From: Yersinia proxima
GTDB taxonomy: Bacteria; Pseudomonadota; Gammaproteobacteria; Enterobacterales; Enterobacteriaceae
Direction of reading: 5' to 3'
Assembly (NCBI RefSeq): GCF_902170785.1
Contig: NZ_CABHYG010000024.1
Span: 1-64,000 of the forward strand
DNA: 64,000 nt
A program made the translations under genes and the position numbers. Below are positions 47,702 through 59,985 of the stretch, in pieces (the stretch's first letter is position 1; each line of letters begins with the position of its first letter). The notes under the pieces are model-generated. The model worked only from the letters and a program-made list of their open reading frames with translations. It did not search any database and had not been told where the DNA came from.

Positions 47702-48908
47702 AACGGCTGACAATCTCGTCTATTAAATGCTGACTGAGGAGGTGCTTATCGCTGAGCGGTAAACGTTTCTCGCCAGTCGGCCAAAAAAGGTGCAAGGCAT
47801 TAGTATCACTGTTAAAACCATGCTCTGCGAGCGATACATCATTAGCGCAAATAAGGTCCAGATTCTTCCGCACTAGTTTTTGTCGCGCGTATTCTTCCAC
47901 ATTCTGGGTTTCGGCAGCAAATCCAACAACAAATGGACGTTTTTTAGTCATCGAAGCGACCCCAGCGACAATGTCTGGATTTTTCACCAACTTAAGGGTG
48001 ATCTCATCGCCCTGTTTTTTTATTTTCTCGTCAGAAACCTGTTCGGCGCGGTAATCCGCTACCGCAGCACAAGAAATAAAAATATTCTGCTGGGCTGCTA
48101 AGTTCTGAACTGTTTGCTGCATTTCTAGCGCACTGACAACATCAATACGATTCACTCCCGCTGGAGTAGGGAGCGTTACTGGCCCGGCAACCAGAGTAAC
48201 TTTTGCCCCTCTGGCAGCGGCTGCTTGAGCGATGGCGAAGCCCATCTTGCCCGAACTTTGATTGCTGATAAAGCGCACTGGATCAAGTGCCTCACGCGTC
48301 GGCCCGGCGGTAATCATGACACTCAAATGTTGCAAGTCTTGTTTTGCTGAAAAATGATCATGTGCCAGCGCGACAATTTCCAGTGGGTCTAGCATTCGAC
48401 CTGGGCCAACATCACCACAAGCCTGACTGCCGCTGTCTGGCCCCCATAACAACATGCCACGACTGGCGAGCGTCTGTAGGTTTGCTTGAGTCGCTGCTGC
48501 ACGATACATCTGTTGATTCATGGCGGGCACGGCTGCAATAGGAGCCGCAGTTGCCAGGCAAACGGTGGTCAGCAAATCATTTGCCATCCCAGTGGCTACT
48601 CTGGCCAGTAAATCAGCTGTAGCCGGAGCCATGATGACTAAATCAGCCCATTTACCTAGTTCAATATGACCCATTGCCGCTTCTGCCGCGGGGTCGAGTA
48701 AATCATCAGAGACGGGGTAACCCGAGACTGCTTGCAGCGTGAGTGGCGTAATGAACGCTTTTGCCGCGTGAGTCATCACCACGCGTACCTCTGCGCCTTT
48801 GTCGCGCAAACGGCGTACCAGCTCAGGAGATTTATACGCGGCGATACCCCCGCTAATCCCGAGCACAATCTTTTTACCAGAAAGATGTTTGCCGGAGAGT
48901 CCCGTCAT
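47679..48908 (-). CDS. coaBC: Bifunctional phosphopantothenoylcysteine decarboxylase/synthase CoaBC (Dfp)
   Basis: A 409-residue fusion. The N-terminal flavoprotein decarboxylase contains [23 protein letters not shown] and the substrate-recognition clamp [13 protein letters not shown]; the C-terminal synthase has [25 protein letters not shown] and EKIKK. Together they turn 4'-phosphopantothenate into 4'-phosphopantetheine. I chose ATG 48908 because homologues begin seven or so residues before GKKIVLG; the frame continues to 48998. It overlaps dut and diverges from radC. Confidence 0.95.
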   Translation of the reverse strand: MTGLSGKHLSGKKIVLGISGGIAAYKSPELVRRLRDKGAEVRVVMTHAAKAFITPLTLQAVSGYPVSDDLLDPAAEAAMGHIELGKWADLVIMAPATADLLARVATGMANDLLTTVCLATAAPIAAVPAMNQQMYRAAATQANLQTLASRGMLLWGPDSGSQACGDVGPGRMLDPLEIVALAHDHFSAKQDLQHLSVMITAGPTREALDPVRFISNQSSGKMGFAIAQAAAARGAKVTLVAGPVTLPTPAGVNRIDVVSALEMQQTVQNLAAQQNIFISCAAVADYRAEQVSDEKIKKQGDEITLKLVKNPDIVAGVASMTKKRPFVVGFAAETQNVEEYARQKLVRKNLDLICANDVSLAEHGFNSDTNALHLFWPTGEKRLPLSDKHLLSQHLIDEIVSRYDEKNRH

Positions 48909-49103
48909 CATGATTGTCCGAATGAAAGCCGTAAGAGGCGATATTTTAGCATAACCATTGAGTAGATTAGCTATCAGGACGTTCCCTGATGCCATCAATC
49001 GTCAATTTTGCGAGACGTTACGCATGTGGCTTACGGCGACTTAGTCGAGTGAAAAGTCTTATGGCATGCTGCCCACGCGGTTTAGGGATTACGGGGGCCA
49101 GAA

Positions 49104-49772
49104 ATGGAAGAGTGGTATGGGCAGGTTGCCCCAAGGGAAAAATTACTTAAATATGGTGCTGCGGTACTGACGGATGCCGAGTTGCTCGCTATTTTTCTGC
49201 GTACAGGGATTCCGGGAATGCATGTCATGCAGATGGCTGAGTATTTGATTGAAGAGTTCGGTTCACTTTATGGGCTGATATCTGCGGATTATCAGGCGTT
49301 ATGTGCCAAAAAAGGGATTGGTGTTTCGAAATATAGCCAGATTCAGGCCATTGCAGAACTGGCTGGCCGCTGTTTTTCATCCCACTTGATGCAGGAAAGT
49401 GTCCTGCAAAATCCCGAGATAACCCAAAAGTTTCTACAAAATATTCTTTCCCATCGCGAACGAGAGATTTTTTTAGTGATGTTTTTGGATAACCAGCATC
49501 GTGTTATTCGCCATGAGGAGATGTTTACTGGTACCATCAGTAGCGTTGAGATTCATCCGAGGGAAATTGTGCGTGAAGCGCTTAAGGTTAATGCTGCCGC
49601 GCTGATTCTAGCGCATAATCACCCTTCGGGTAAGGCTGAACCGAGCCAAGCCGACCGTTTGATGACTACGCAGGTGATAAAAGCCTGTTCATTATTGGAT
49701 ATTCGTGTGCTCGATCATTTAGTGGTTGGCCGGGGTGAATGTGTCTCATTTGCTGAACGGGGATGGCTTTAG
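49104..49772 (+). CDS. radC: RadC family JAMM/MPN+ protein
   Basis: A 222-residue protein with an N-terminal helix-hairpin-helix ([15 protein letters not shown]) and a C-terminal MPN+ domain whose zinc motif is H171-N-H173-P-S-G ... D184 ([15 protein letters not shown]). The E. coli radC-102 repair phenotype was traced to recG, so the function of RadC remains unclear. It diverges from coaBC and precedes rpmB. Confidence 0.94.
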   Translation: MEEWYGQVAPREKLLKYGAAVLTDAELLAIFLRTGIPGMHVMQMAEYLIEEFGSLYGLISADYQALCAKKGIGVSKYSQIQAIAELAGRCFSSHLMQESVLQNPEITQKFLQNILSHREREIFLVMFLDNQHRVIRHEEMFTGTISSVEIHPREIVREALKVNAAALILAHNHPSGKAEPSQADRLMTTQVIKACSLLDIRVLDHLVVGRGECVSFAERGWL

Positions 49773-49816
49773 AGCAATAATAATTGATCCTTTCTGGATC
49801 TTTAGCTGTTCGGGAC

Positions 49817-49845
49817 TTGAGCACTTACGCTTCAGAGCGTATACT
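49817..49845 (+). promoter_or_regulatory. rpmB promoter
   Basis: TTGAGC (49817-49822) and TATACT (49840-49845) separated by 17 bases give a strong sigma-70 promoter. The expected start at about 49852 leaves an unusually long leader of about 184 bases before rpmB. Confidence 0.75.
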
Positions 49846-49878
49846 ACGCCACCTTTGAGAATCTTGGGTTTGGCGTGA

Positions 49879-49970
49879 AGAGCCTATCTCAGCAGGTTTA
49901 TAGCCTGGTGACAGGGGTTTCTGACCTGATGACAGTGAGTCTTCTCAGTGAATTTGCTGAGATGGGCTCT
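49879..49970 (+). repeat. Long inverted repeat in the rpmB leader
   Basis: AGAGCCTATCTCAGCA (49879-49894) pairs with TGCTGAGATGGGCTCT (49955-49970) at 15 of 16 positions. The loop has a near-direct repeat (CCTGGTGACAG, CCTGATGACAG). It lies wholly within the predicted rpmB leader RNA, so a structured 5' region, possibly an autoregulatory site for L28 or L33, is likely. Confidence 0.6.
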
Positions 49971-50014
49971 AAAGCCTGACGAGGCGGCCAAATCCTATAC
50001 GAAGCTCGAGCTGA

Positions 50015-50272
<258 letters not shown>

Positions 50273-50280
50273 GGAACTGA

Positions 50281-50451
<171 letters not shown>

Positions 50452-50472
50452 TTTTAATTTTGGTGGATTAAG

Positions 50473-50499
50473 AAAACCCGGCCTCGGCCGGGTTTTTTA
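50473..50499 (+). terminator. rpmBG terminator
   Basis: AAAACCCGGCC-TC-GGCCGGGTTTTTT is a near-perfect Rho-independent terminator 22 bases after the rpmG stop. Confidence 0.92.
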
Positions 50500-50537
50500 T
50501 TATATAAAGTCCAGTGAGATACGTTTAGGGAGGTTAC

Positions 50538-51347
50538 ATGCCTGAATTACCAGAAGTTGAAACCAGCCGACGCGGGATCGAACCTTATCTTGTCGGCCAA
50601 ACTATCCTTTACGCCGTGGTTAGAAATGCCCGTTTACGCTGGCCTGTTTCTGATGAAATCCTCGCACTCAGTGATCAGCCGGTGTTAAGTGTTCAACGTA
50701 GAGCGAAATATTTGCTGATAGAGCTGAAGACTGGCTGGATTATCGTGCATCTGGGGATGTCTGGTAGCTTGCGCATTTTGCCAGAAGAAACCGAAGCAGA
50801 AAAACACGATCACGTCGATTTGGTTATCAGTAATGGCAAAATACTGCGTTATACCGATCCGCGCCGTTTTGGTGCTTGGTTATGGGCAAAAGACCTTGAT
50901 ACCAGCAATGTATTAGCCCATTTAGGGCCAGAACCTTTGAGTGATGAATTTACCGCTGAATATTTGTTTGAAAAGTCACGCAATAAACGCACTGTGGTCA
51001 AGCAGTGGCTAATGGATAACAAAGTAGTGGTCGGGGTTGGCAACATCTATGCCAGTGAATCGCTATTCACGGCGGGTATTCTGCCGGAACGTGCCGCTGG
51101 GTCATTAACTGAAACCGAGATAACGCAGCTGGTGGCAACAATCAAAGCCGTACTATTGCACTCTATTGAGCAGGGTGGCACCACATTGCGCGACTTTTTA
51201 CAGTCAGATGGCAAGCCGGGTTATTTCGCGCAAGAATTACAAGTATATGGGCGGGCAGGAGAGTTATGTCGACGCTGTGGCAATGTGATTGAAATTGCAA
51301 AGCATGGGCAGCGTAGCACCTTTTTTTGCCGCCACTGCCAGCATTAA
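50538..51347 (+). CDS. mutM: Formamidopyrimidine-DNA glycosylase MutM (Fpg)
   Basis: A 269-residue repair enzyme. After removal of Met the catalytic N-terminal Pro is in PELPEVET, and the helix-two-turn-helix includes [16 protein letters not shown]-terminal zinc finger ([17 protein letters not shown] ... CRHC) is intact. It excises 8-oxoguanine and formamidopyrimidines. GGGAGG precedes the ATG. It converges on coaD with two bases between stops. Confidence 0.97.
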   Translation: MPELPEVETSRRGIEPYLVGQTILYAVVRNARLRWPVSDEILALSDQPVLSVQRRAKYLLIELKTGWIIVHLGMSGSLRILPEETEAEKHDHVDLVISNGKILRYTDPRRFGAWLWAKDLDTSNVLAHLGPEPLSDEFTAEYLFEKSRNKRTVVKQWLMDNKVVVGVGNIYASESLFTAGILPERAAGSLTETEITQLVATIKAVLLHSIEQGGTTLRDFLQSDGKPGYFAQELQVYGRAGELCRRCGNVIEIAKHGQRSTFFCRHCQH

Positions 51348-51349
51348 TT

Positions 51350-52611
<1,262 letters not shown>

Positions 52612-53889
52612 TTAGTGGCTCCGTTGCGGTAGATAAGGCTCCAGCAAGTGCAATAATCGTTGCAGCGCACCCTGGTTTTCATGCAATACATCAACCGCAT
52701 GACGACCATAGTAGAGGCGACAATCTTCATCTGTGAGTAGCAGGGTGATTTCTTTCACCAGCGACAGGGTATCGGTTACCGTAATCAACCCTTCAGCTTG
52801 TTCCAGCTTGGCACAGATATCTTTAAAGTTAAACGTATGTGGCCCCATCAACACTGGGATGGCATGCGCCGCCGCTTCCAGTGGATTATGACCGCCGCGC
52901 TCAACCAGGCTGCCGCCAACAAAAGCTAAATCAGCAATACCGTATAGTAGCATCAGCTCGCCCATAGTATCGCCGATCACCACTTGTGTGCTGCTTGAAG
53001 GCACTTCGCCTTTGCTGCGTAATGTGTAACTCAGCCCTGCTTTTTGTGTTAATTCAATCGCTTTCGGGAAGCGTTCTGGGTGGCGTGGCACCAGAATAAG
53101 CAGCAATGTCGGGAACTGCTGTAATAATTGGCGATGGGCTTCCAGCAAGATAGTTTCTTCGCCGTCGTGGGTACTGGTCGCTATCCAAACTGGCCGATGT
53201 GGTGCCCACTGGCGGCGTAATGTGACGGCTCTGGCGGCTAATTCGGGTGTGACAGAAATATCGAACTTCAGGCTACCGGTCACCGTCAGTTGTGAACGTT
53301 TTAGGCCCAACTCAATGAAACGGTCGCCATCTTCTTGATTCTGCGCTGCAATCAGCGTGATCCGTTGCAGCATATTACGGATAAAACTACCGATTTTTTT
53401 ATAGCCAGCAGCGGAGCGGGCAGAAAGGCGCGCATTGGCAATCACTAAAGGTATTTTGCGACGGTGCAGTGCATTAATAAGATTTGGCCACAATTCAGTT
53501 TCCATGATGATGACCAGCTTGGGATTCACCTGATCAAGAAAGCGGTTCACGGAGCCAGGAAGGTCGTAGGGTAGATAAACGTGGTGAACATCTTTGCCAA
53601 AAGCGGACTGAACACGCTCAGAACCGGTGGGCGTCATGGTGGTCACGGTAATGGGCAATGATGGATAGCGATGACGTAATGCTCTGACTAATGGGATAGC
53701 AGCCAGTGTTTCACCAACTGAAACTGAATGCAGCATGATACCGCCAGCAACAACTTTACCGGCACAAAAACCATAGCGTTCTCCCCAGCGCTTGCGATAA
53801 GCGGGGGCTTTACGGCTACGTAACAGCAATCGCAGCCAAATCAGAGGTTGAATAAGGTAGAGTAATACCTGATATAAACGCAGCAACAT
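52612..53889 (-). CDS. waaA: Kdo transferase WaaA
   Basis: A 425-residue GT30 enzyme, the E. coli length. One N-terminal membrane anchor (YQVLLYLIQPLIWLRLLL) precedes the RKAPAYRKRWGERYGF segment, and METELWPN, the TSTHDGEE loop and GGHNPLEAAA follow. It adds Kdo residues to lipid IVA. The ATG at 53889 (MLLRLYQ) matches the family start; the frame opens at 53958 without support. It is the first gene of waaA-waaE-coaD. Confidence 0.96.
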   Translation of the reverse strand: MLLRLYQVLLYLIQPLIWLRLLLRSRKAPAYRKRWGERYGFCAGKVVAGGIMLHSVSVGETLAAIPLVRALRHRYPSLPITVTTMTPTGSERVQSAFGKDVHHVYLPYDLPGSVNRFLDQVNPKLVIIMETELWPNLINALHRRKIPLVIANARLSARSAAGYKKIGSFIRNMLQRITLIAAQNQEDGDRFIELGLKRSQLTVTGSLKFDISVTPELAARAVTLRRQWAPHRPVWIATSTHDGEETILLEAHRQLLQQFPTLLLILVPRHPERFPKAIELTQKAGLSYTLRSKGEVPSSSTQVVIGDTMGELMLLYGIADLAFVGGSLVERGGHNPLEAAAHAIPVLMGPHTFNFKDICAKLEQAEGLITVTDTLSLVKEITLLLTDEDCRLYYGRHAVDVLHENQGALQRLLHLLEPYLPQRSH

Positions 53890-54433
53890 TCTATCAATTT
53901 CATTTATATGGATTATTAAGAATAATACCATATTTGAACAAGAAAGGCTCTTTTCCACTGGGGCTGGCCGATAACCAGAGCAGGCTCAGGATATTCATAA
54001 AAAAGAATATAAAATTTCAACAAATGGTGGGGATAAAATTGATTTTACTTGTTTGGAAATGAGAATGGTTTTCATTATTCGCATAAGGAAATAATGATGC
54101 AGATGTAGATATCTCCAACTTATTCAATAGTGATATTTTTAGCTGGTAATTATTTGTTATTTAGTGGTTTATCGTGAGTTCATTAAATTTGAGTTTTATT
54201 GGAATTGTATTGAGAGATTAATTAAACACGTAGAGAAAACCATGAGTTGTTATTAGCAAAAAGTGAGTTAATAGACTCGCTTAATAACTGACATAACAGA
54301 TTAGCATTTCTTAACTATTTGAGTATCGAGATCAATCGGCTTAGATAATTATCAGAGCCGATTGTTATTATACAGTAAATGTTTACTAACGGATTTTCTA
54401 AGCAGCCATAATCTGGCTAGAAATAATAATTGC
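53890..54433. other. AT-rich gap between waaA and waaC
   Basis: These 544 bases contain no recognisable gene. They include a Fur-box-like sequence (54061-54079) immediately followed by a ribosome-binding site and a four-codon frame at 54094, and an AATCGGCT / AGCCGATT hairpin (54334-54363). Confidence 0.5.
54061..54079 (+). promoter_or_regulatory. Fur-box-like sequence
   Basis: GAGAATGGTTTTCATTATT matches the 19-base Fur consensus GATAATGATAATCATTATC at 14 positions. No obvious iron gene follows. Confidence 0.35.
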
Positions 54434-55399
54434 TTATGAAATCAACGTTTCCAATCGCGCCATTATGGTTTCAGCGGTAATGGTATCCATGCTTTTTTGC
54501 TCGGAAATCACCGCAATCTGATTTTTCCCGTAGCCGCCAATCAAACCAGGGTCCGTTGGGCCGAACAGGGTAATGTTGGGGCGATCCAGTGCAGCGGTTA
54601 GATGGCTAAGACCGGTATCAACGGAAACTACCGCTTTTGCACCTGCCAGAACCTCTGCCACCTGCTGGAGACTGAGCTTAGGCAATACCTCGACATGAGG
54701 GAAATGCTCCGCCAGCCGCAAAGCACGCTGATACTCATGCTCCGCACCCCAGGGTAATTTAATTTTTAAACCCGTCGGCGCAACCAGCTCAATCAGTTTC
54801 CGCCAATGGCTCTCAGGCCAATGTTTACTGTCGCGAGTGGTGGCATGCAGGAAGACCAGATACTGGCCAGCATCGTTGGGCAACTCGTTTAAAAAGCGCT
54901 GCGCAATAGCATAATCGCCGACACTTTCTGGTTTGTCATAGCCAAGGCTTTTGGCAAACAGTTGGCGTATGCGCTCAACGGCATGTTGTTTAGTATCAAT
55001 CTCATGGCGGCAGTTATAAAACCAACTGGCAAAGGGTTCGCGAGCACTTTTGCAATCTGGGCCATGTCGAACTCCTTTGGCGATGCGGGTGATCAGTGCG
55101 GCACTCTTAATCAACCCCTGAGCATCAATCACCACATCATAACTGCGCTGCTGTACAACACGTTTAAAATCACAGCGCTCTTGTCGGGTATCACTACCAA
55201 ACCAATTTTTACGCCAGCGGCGGATAGCCACTGGAATCACTTTATCCACCGCAGGATGCCAACCGGGAATTTGGCTGAAACCCTCTTCTACCACCCAATC
55301 AAAGCGAATGCCGGGAATGGCATTCATGGCATCAGTCAGCGCGGGTAATGTATGTAAAACATCGCCCATTGATGAGGTTTTAACGATCAATACATGCAT
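54434..55399 (-). CDS. waaC: Lipopolysaccharide heptosyltransferase I WaaC (RfaC)
   Basis: A 321-residue GT9 enzyme that adds the first heptose to Kdo. The start MHVLIVKTSSMGDVLHTLPAL and the C-terminal GAKAVVSVDTGLSHLTAALD and LFGPTDPGLIGGYG are standard. Its first base overlaps the waaF stop (TAATG), so it is coupled to waaF in the hldD-waaF-waaC operon. An AT-rich gap follows the gene instead of waaL. Confidence 0.95.
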   Translation of the reverse strand: MHVLIVKTSSMGDVLHTLPALTDAMNAIPGIRFDWVVEEGFSQIPGWHPAVDKVIPVAIRRWRKNWFGSDTRQERCDFKRVVQQRSYDVVIDAQGLIKSAALITRIAKGVRHGPDCKSAREPFASWFYNCRHEIDTKQHAVERIRQLFAKSLGYDKPESVGDYAIAQRFLNELPNDAGQYLVFLHATTRDSKHWPESHWRKLIELVAPTGLKIKLPWGAEHEYQRALRLAEHFPHVEVLPKLSLQQVAEVLAGAKAVVSVDTGLSHLTAALDRPNITLFGPTDPGLIGGYGKNQIAVISEQKSMDTITAETIMARLETLIS

Positions 55400-56463
55400 T
55401 AATCGCCCTCTTTCACAGAGCTGGTTTGTGCTGAGAGTTGCTTCTCAAGGGCAGCCATCACCTGTTCTGGTTGGATATCAATCAAACTCTGATGATAACC
55501 CTGCGCGCTGTCGCCTTTACGCACTTTGTGATAGCCGGTAATCAGGCGAATAACCGTGGCTTTGTCAGACAGCGGTGGCGTGAAGTCCGGGCTGCTTGGG
55601 CCATATAAAGCCACTAATGGCTTATTTAATGCCGCTGCCACATGCATCAAACCTGAGTCATTACTGACCACGGCGTTACAGGCAGCAATCATTACCACGG
55701 CTTGATCCAATGATGTTTGGCCTGCGAAGTTGAGGCAATACTCGCGAGCGTTTTCATCCAGCGCCTGACGGATTTCCTCACCGGCTTCATTATCTTTGGC
55801 TGAGCCTAACAAGATGACTTGGTAGCCAGTATCAATCAGTTTCTGGGCCAACGCGGCATAGTGATAATGTGGCCAACGTTTTGCCGGGCCAAACTCTGCT
55901 CCAGGGCAGAAACCAATAATTGGGCGGTTATCTGTCAGGTTGAATGACGCAGTAATTTCTGCAATTTCTTCATCCTGAACCTGCAATTGTGGCCATAGCA
56001 AAGGCTGAGGTAAATCGTTGGCTGATTGAATGCGTTCTTTATCATAAGCCAATGCGACATAGCGCTGAACCATCATCGGAAACGCTTGTTTATCCAGAAT
56101 GCGCATATCATTGAGCAAGAAGTAGCGCATCTCGCCACGCCAGCCAGTGCGCTGTTTAATCCCTGAAAAATAAGGTATCAGGGCAGATTTAAACGAGTTT
56201 GGTAACACGTAAGCGCGATCATAGCCTGTTTCACGCAAGGCCAACCCTAAGCGGCGACGCTCCTCAAAAGCAAAAACCCCATGACCTAACGGCATCGGGA
56301 CGGCATGGCGAACTTCCGGCATTCTGGCCAAAAGCGGACGGCACCACGCGGGTGCCATCACATCAATATCTGCTGCCGGATATTCGGCCTTCAGGGTGCG
56401 GTAAAGACTTTGCGACATCATCATATCGCCAACCCAAGAAGGGCCGATGACCAGTATTTTCAT
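55399..56463 (-). CDS. waaF: Lipopolysaccharide heptosyltransferase II WaaF (RfaF)
   Basis: A 354-residue GT9 enzyme. The start MKILVIGPSWVGDMMMSQSL, GFCPGAEFGPAKRWP and NDSGLMHVAAALNKPLVALYG are diagnostic. It adds heptose II. I used the ATG at 56463 as in E. coli; the frame opens four residues earlier. It lies 30 bases after hldD. Confidence 0.95.
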   Translation of the reverse strand: MKILVIGPSWVGDMMMSQSLYRTLKAEYPAADIDVMAPAWCRPLLARMPEVRHAVPMPLGHGVFAFEERRRLGLALRETGYDRAYVLPNSFKSALIPYFSGIKQRTGWRGEMRYFLLNDMRILDKQAFPMMVQRYVALAYDKERIQSANDLPQPLLWPQLQVQDEEIAEITASFNLTDNRPIIGFCPGAEFGPAKRWPHYHYAALAQKLIDTGYQVILLGSAKDNEAGEEIRQALDENAREYCLNFAGQTSLDQAVVMIAACNAVVSNDSGLMHVAAALNKPLVALYGPSSPDFTPPLSDKATVIRLITGYHKVRKGDSAQGYHQSLIDIQPEQVMAALEKQLSAQTSSVKEGD

Positions 56464-56493
56464 ACCGTTTATCAATTCCTTGCAGCAAGTTAT

Positions 56494-57426
56494 TTAGACT
56501 GAACGATTGAGCCAGGTCAGGTATTCTTTGACGCCTTCGGCGACGGTTTTGAACGGCTTGTCGTAACCGGCAGCACGCAAATTAGTGAGATCAGCTTGCG
56601 TGTATGCCTGATAACGGCCTTTCAGTTTTTCAGGGAATTCAATGTATTCCACTGGACCGCTCTGGTGGAAATCCACCACCGCATCAGCAACCGCCTGGAA
56701 AGATTCCGCACGACCTGTACCACAGTTGAAAATACCGGATACACCGTTTTGCCAGAACCACAGATTCACGTCAGCAACATCGCCAACATAAATGAAGTCG
56801 CGTTTGAAGTTTTCACTGCCGGAGAACAATTTAGGGTTTTCACCTGCATTGATCTGGTTGTTCAAATGGAAAGCAACGCTCGCCATGCTGCCTTTATGGC
56901 CTTCACGTGGGCCATAAACGTTAAAGTAACGGAACCCGCAAATCTGTGAATCAGCTTGTGGCAGAATTTCGCGCACATATTGATCGAACAGGAATTTGGA
57001 GTAGCCATAAACATTAAGTGGTTGCTCGTACTGACGGTCTTCAATGAAATTATCAGTACGCCCGCCGTAAGTGGCAGCGGAAGAGGCATACAGGAATGGG
57101 ATTCCGCGATCGAGACAGAAATGCAGGATATCTTTGGAATACTGATAGTTGTTATCCATCATGTACTTGCCATCCCACTCAGTGGTGGAAGAACAGGCAC
57201 CTTCGTGGAAAATCGCGTCGATATCACCCATATCATCACCAGCAACAATGCTGGCAACAAAATCTTCTTTATCCATGTAATCAGCGATATCCAGATCAAC
57301 CAGATTGACGAATTTGGTGCCGTCTTTCAGGTTATCCACAACCAGAATATCTTTATAGCCGATATTATTCAGTGCCTTAACGATGTTGCTGCCAATGAAA
57401 CCGGCGCCGCCAGTGACGATAATCAT
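56494..57426 (-). CDS. hldD: ADP-glyceromanno-heptose 6-epimerase HldD (RfaD)
   Basis: A 310-residue extended short-chain dehydrogenase. NADP binding is by GGAGFIGSN (residues 6-14), and the catalytic YGYSK motif is in [13 protein letters not shown]. It converts ADP-D-glycero- to ADP-L-glycero-manno-heptose, the substrate of WaaC and WaaF, so precursor and transfer are in one operon. The ATG at 57426 matches the family; the frame opens at 57471. It diverges from kbl. Confidence 0.97.
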
Positions 57427-57669
57427 CAGGTTCACCCTTGCTAATCTTCTTGGTCGGGCACAATGCCCCACACTCTATTTGCCGTTATCATAACATTTCA
57501 TAGGATAGCGCACAGCCGGAAGGGGCTAATCTCTCTGTTTCTATGCGGCTTTCGGAATGTTCACCGTGATATGTGCTGCATTTTTTATAATATAAGACAA
57601 GGTTTCTCGTCAGTTCACCCTTCAGGCAGTAAAATGTACGGTGAAACTGCCCATTCTGGAGATAACCGC

Positions 57670-58881
57670 ATGTCCCTGCCTTTTGATAGAAACGCCTTTT
57701 ATCAGCAATTAGAACAACAACTCACAACGACCCGTGCTGAAGGGCTGTATAAAAATGAGCGGATCATCACTTCCGCGCAGCAAGCAGATATTGCTGTGGC
57801 GGATGGTCGCCATGTCATTAATTTTTGTGCCAACAACTATTTGGGTTTGGCAAACCATCCTCGCCTGATCGCAGCGGCCAAAAATGGCATGGATACTCAT
57901 GGCTTTGGTATGGCCTCGGTGCGGTTTATTTGTGGTACTCAAGATACCCATAAAGAGTTGGAACAGAAGCTGGCCAGTTTCCTTGGCATGGAAGACGCCA
58001 TCCTTTACTCATCTTGTTTTGATGCTAACGGCGGTTTGTTTGAAACCCTGCTGGGGCCAGAGGATGCCATTATTTCTGATGCGCTGAATCATGCTTCGAT
58101 CATTGATGGTGTGCGGTTATGTAAAGCCAAGCGCTATCGCTATGCCAATAATGATATGAGCGAATTGAAAGCACAGTTGGAGCAAGCTAAAGCAGACGGC
58201 GCGCGCCATATTATGATTGCTACTGATGGCGTGTTTTCCATGGATGGTGTGATTGCTAACCTGAAAGGCGTTTGCGATCTGGCTGATGAGTACCAGGCAT
58301 TAGTGATGGTCGATGACTCCCATGCCGTCGGTTTTGTTGGTGCGAATGGTCGTGGTACTCATGAATACTGCGAAGTGATGGATCGCGTTGATATCATCAC
58401 TGGCACCTTGGGCAAAGCACTGGGTGGAGCATCAGGCGGTTATACGGCTGGCCGCAAAGAAGTGGTTGAGTGGTTGCGCCAGCGCTCACGGCCTTATTTG
58501 TTCTCAAATTCATTAGCCCCAGCAATAGTAGCGGCTTCTATTGAAGTGTTATCACTATTGGAAAACGGTGCTGAACTGCGTGATCGCTTATGGTCAAATG
58601 CACGTTTATTCCGTGAGAAAATGAGTGCCGCCGGTTTCACCTTAGCCGGTGCTGATCACGCCATTATTCCCGTCATGCTCGGTGATGCGACACTGGCGCA
58701 AGAGTTTGCCAATGCATTGTTGAAAGAAGGTATTTACGTTACAGGTTTCTTCTATCCGGTGGTGCCGAAAGGTCAGGCGCGGATCCGTACCCAGATGTCG
58801 GCCGATCATACGCCAGAGCAGGTTGAGCGGGCTGTTGAAGCCTTCATCCGTATTGGCAAACAGCTTAACGTTATTGCGTAA
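57670..58881 (+). CDS. kbl: 2-amino-3-ketobutyrate CoA ligase
   Basis: A 403-residue alpha-oxoamine synthase. The PLP lysine is in [14 protein letters not shown], with HASIIDG and DDSHAVGF among other conserved sites. It cleaves 2-amino-3-ketobutyrate with CoA to glycine and acetyl-CoA. The ATG at 57670 ([10 protein letters not shown]) matches the family; the same frame runs upstream to 57463 through the hldD-kbl spacer, without a matching homologue. tdh follows after nine bases. Confidence 0.96.
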   Translation: MSLPFDRNAFYQQLEQQLTTTRAEGLYKNERIITSAQQADIAVADGRHVINFCANNYLGLANHPRLIAAAKNGMDTHGFGMASVRFICGTQDTHKELEQKLASFLGMEDAILYSSCFDANGGLFETLLGPEDAIISDALNHASIIDGVRLCKAKRYRYANNDMSELKAQLEQAKADGARHIMIATDGVFSMDGVIANLKGVCDLADEYQALVMVDDSHAVGFVGANGRGTHEYCEVMDRVDIITGTLGKALGGASGGYTAGRKEVVEWLRQRSRPYLFSNSLAPAIVAASIEVLSLLENGAELRDRLWSNARLFREKMSAAGFTLAGADHAIIPVMLGDATLAQEFANALLKEGIYVTGFFYPVVPKGQARIRTQMSADHTPEQVERAVEAFIRIGKQLNVIA

Positions 58882-58890
58882 GGGATTTTG

Positions 58891-59916
58891 ATGAAAGCAC
58901 TATCCAAACTAAAAGCAGAAGAAGGTATTTGGATGACCGACGTGGCGCAGCCGGAGCTGGGCCACAACGACATCATGATCAAAATTCGCAAAACGGCTAT
59001 TTGTGGTACTGATGTGCATATTTATAACTGGGATGAATGGTCACAAAAAACTATTCCTGTTCCGATGGTCGTCGGCCATGAATATGTCGGTGAAGTTGTG
59101 GCTATCGGTCAGGAAGTTAAAGGTTTTAGTATTGGTGACCGGGTGTCTGGCGAAGGTCATATCACCTGTGGGCATTGCCGTAACTGTCGCGGCGGCCGTA
59201 CCCATCTCTGCCGCAATACCGTGGGTGTCGGTGTGAATCGCCCGGGTTCTTTTGCCGAATATCTGGTGATTCCGGCCTTTAATGCCTTCAAAATTCCTGA
59301 CAATATTTCTGATGAACTTGCGGCCATTTTTGATCCCTTCGGTAATGCGGTACACACCGCGTTATCCTTTGATTTAGTTGGTGAAGATGTGCTGGTTTCC
59401 GGTGCTGGGCCAATTGGTATCATGGCTGCTGCGGTGTGTAAGCATGTCGGTGCTCGCCATGTTGTCATCACCGATGTGAATGAGTACCGTCTGGATCTGG
59501 CGCGGAAAATGGGTGTGACTCGCGCGGTTAACGTCAACAATGAAAATCTGAATGATGTGATGGCCGAACTGGGGATGACTGAAGGATTTGATGTCGGTTT
59601 GGAAATGTCCGGTGCGCCGCCAGCATTCCGTGCATTGCTTAATTCAATGAATCACGGTGGTCGTATTGCGATGTTGGGGATACCGCCATCTGATATGTCT
59701 ATCGACTGGAATCAGGTGATTTTCAAGGGGCTGTTTATCAAAGGGATTTATGGCCGCGAGATGTTTGAAACCTGGTACAAAATGGCTGCATTGATTCAAT
59801 CTGGTTTGGATTTAACCCCGATTATCACCCATCGTTTCTCCATCGATGAATTCCAGCAAGGCTTTGACGCCATGCGTTCGGGTAAGTCGGGTAAGGTAAT
59901 ATTAAACTGGGATTAA
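58891..59916 (+). CDS. tdh: L-threonine 3-dehydrogenase
   Basis: A 341-residue zinc-dependent medium-chain dehydrogenase, the E. coli length. Catalytic Cys38 is in AICGTDVH, the structural-zinc loop is [15 protein letters not shown], and the NAD site is GAGPIGIMA. It oxidises threonine to 2-amino-3-ketobutyrate, the substrate of Kbl. The TTG at 58888 is in frame, but the ATG at 58891 with AAGGGA upstream is preferred. Confidence 0.97.
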   Translation: MKALSKLKAEEGIWMTDVAQPELGHNDIMIKIRKTAICGTDVHIYNWDEWSQKTIPVPMVVGHEYVGEVVAIGQEVKGFSIGDRVSGEGHITCGHCRNCRGGRTHLCRNTVGVGVNRPGSFAEYLVIPAFNAFKIPDNISDELAAIFDPFGNAVHTALSFDLVGEDVLVSGAGPIGIMAAAVCKHVGARHVVITDVNEYRLDLARKMGVTRAVNVNNENLNDVMAELGMTEGFDVGLEMSGAPPAFRALLNSMNHGGRIAMLGIPPSDMSIDWNQVIFKGLFIKGIYGREMFETWYKMAALIQSGLDLTPIITHRFSIDEFQQGFDAMRSGKSGKVILNWD

Positions 59917-59922
59917 AATACC

Positions 59923-59950
59923 CTTCGGCCTTGAAGTTGCAAAGATGAAA
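59923..59950. repeat. ERIC terminal fragment
   Basis: ATACCCTTCGGCCTTGAAGTTGCA matches the end of the ERIC copies at 14861 and 17182; the rest of the element is missing. It follows tdh directly. Confidence 0.45.
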
Positions 59951-59954
59951 GCGG

Positions 59955-59985
59955 GGCAGTCAGGTGATGGCTGCCCCGTTTTATT
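59955..59985. terminator. tdh/yibQ convergent terminator
   Basis: CGGGGCAG and CTGCCCCG form a strong stem, followed by TTTTATT on the + strand, between tdh and yibQ. Confidence 0.75.

Noticed and set aside
54061-54365. RyhB small RNA after the Fur-like site
   Set aside because: The conserved RyhB core sequence is absent, so no known RNA name can be given.
56956-57444. 162-residue frame on the + strand
   Set aside because: Antisense to hldD and without a ribosome-binding site or family match.
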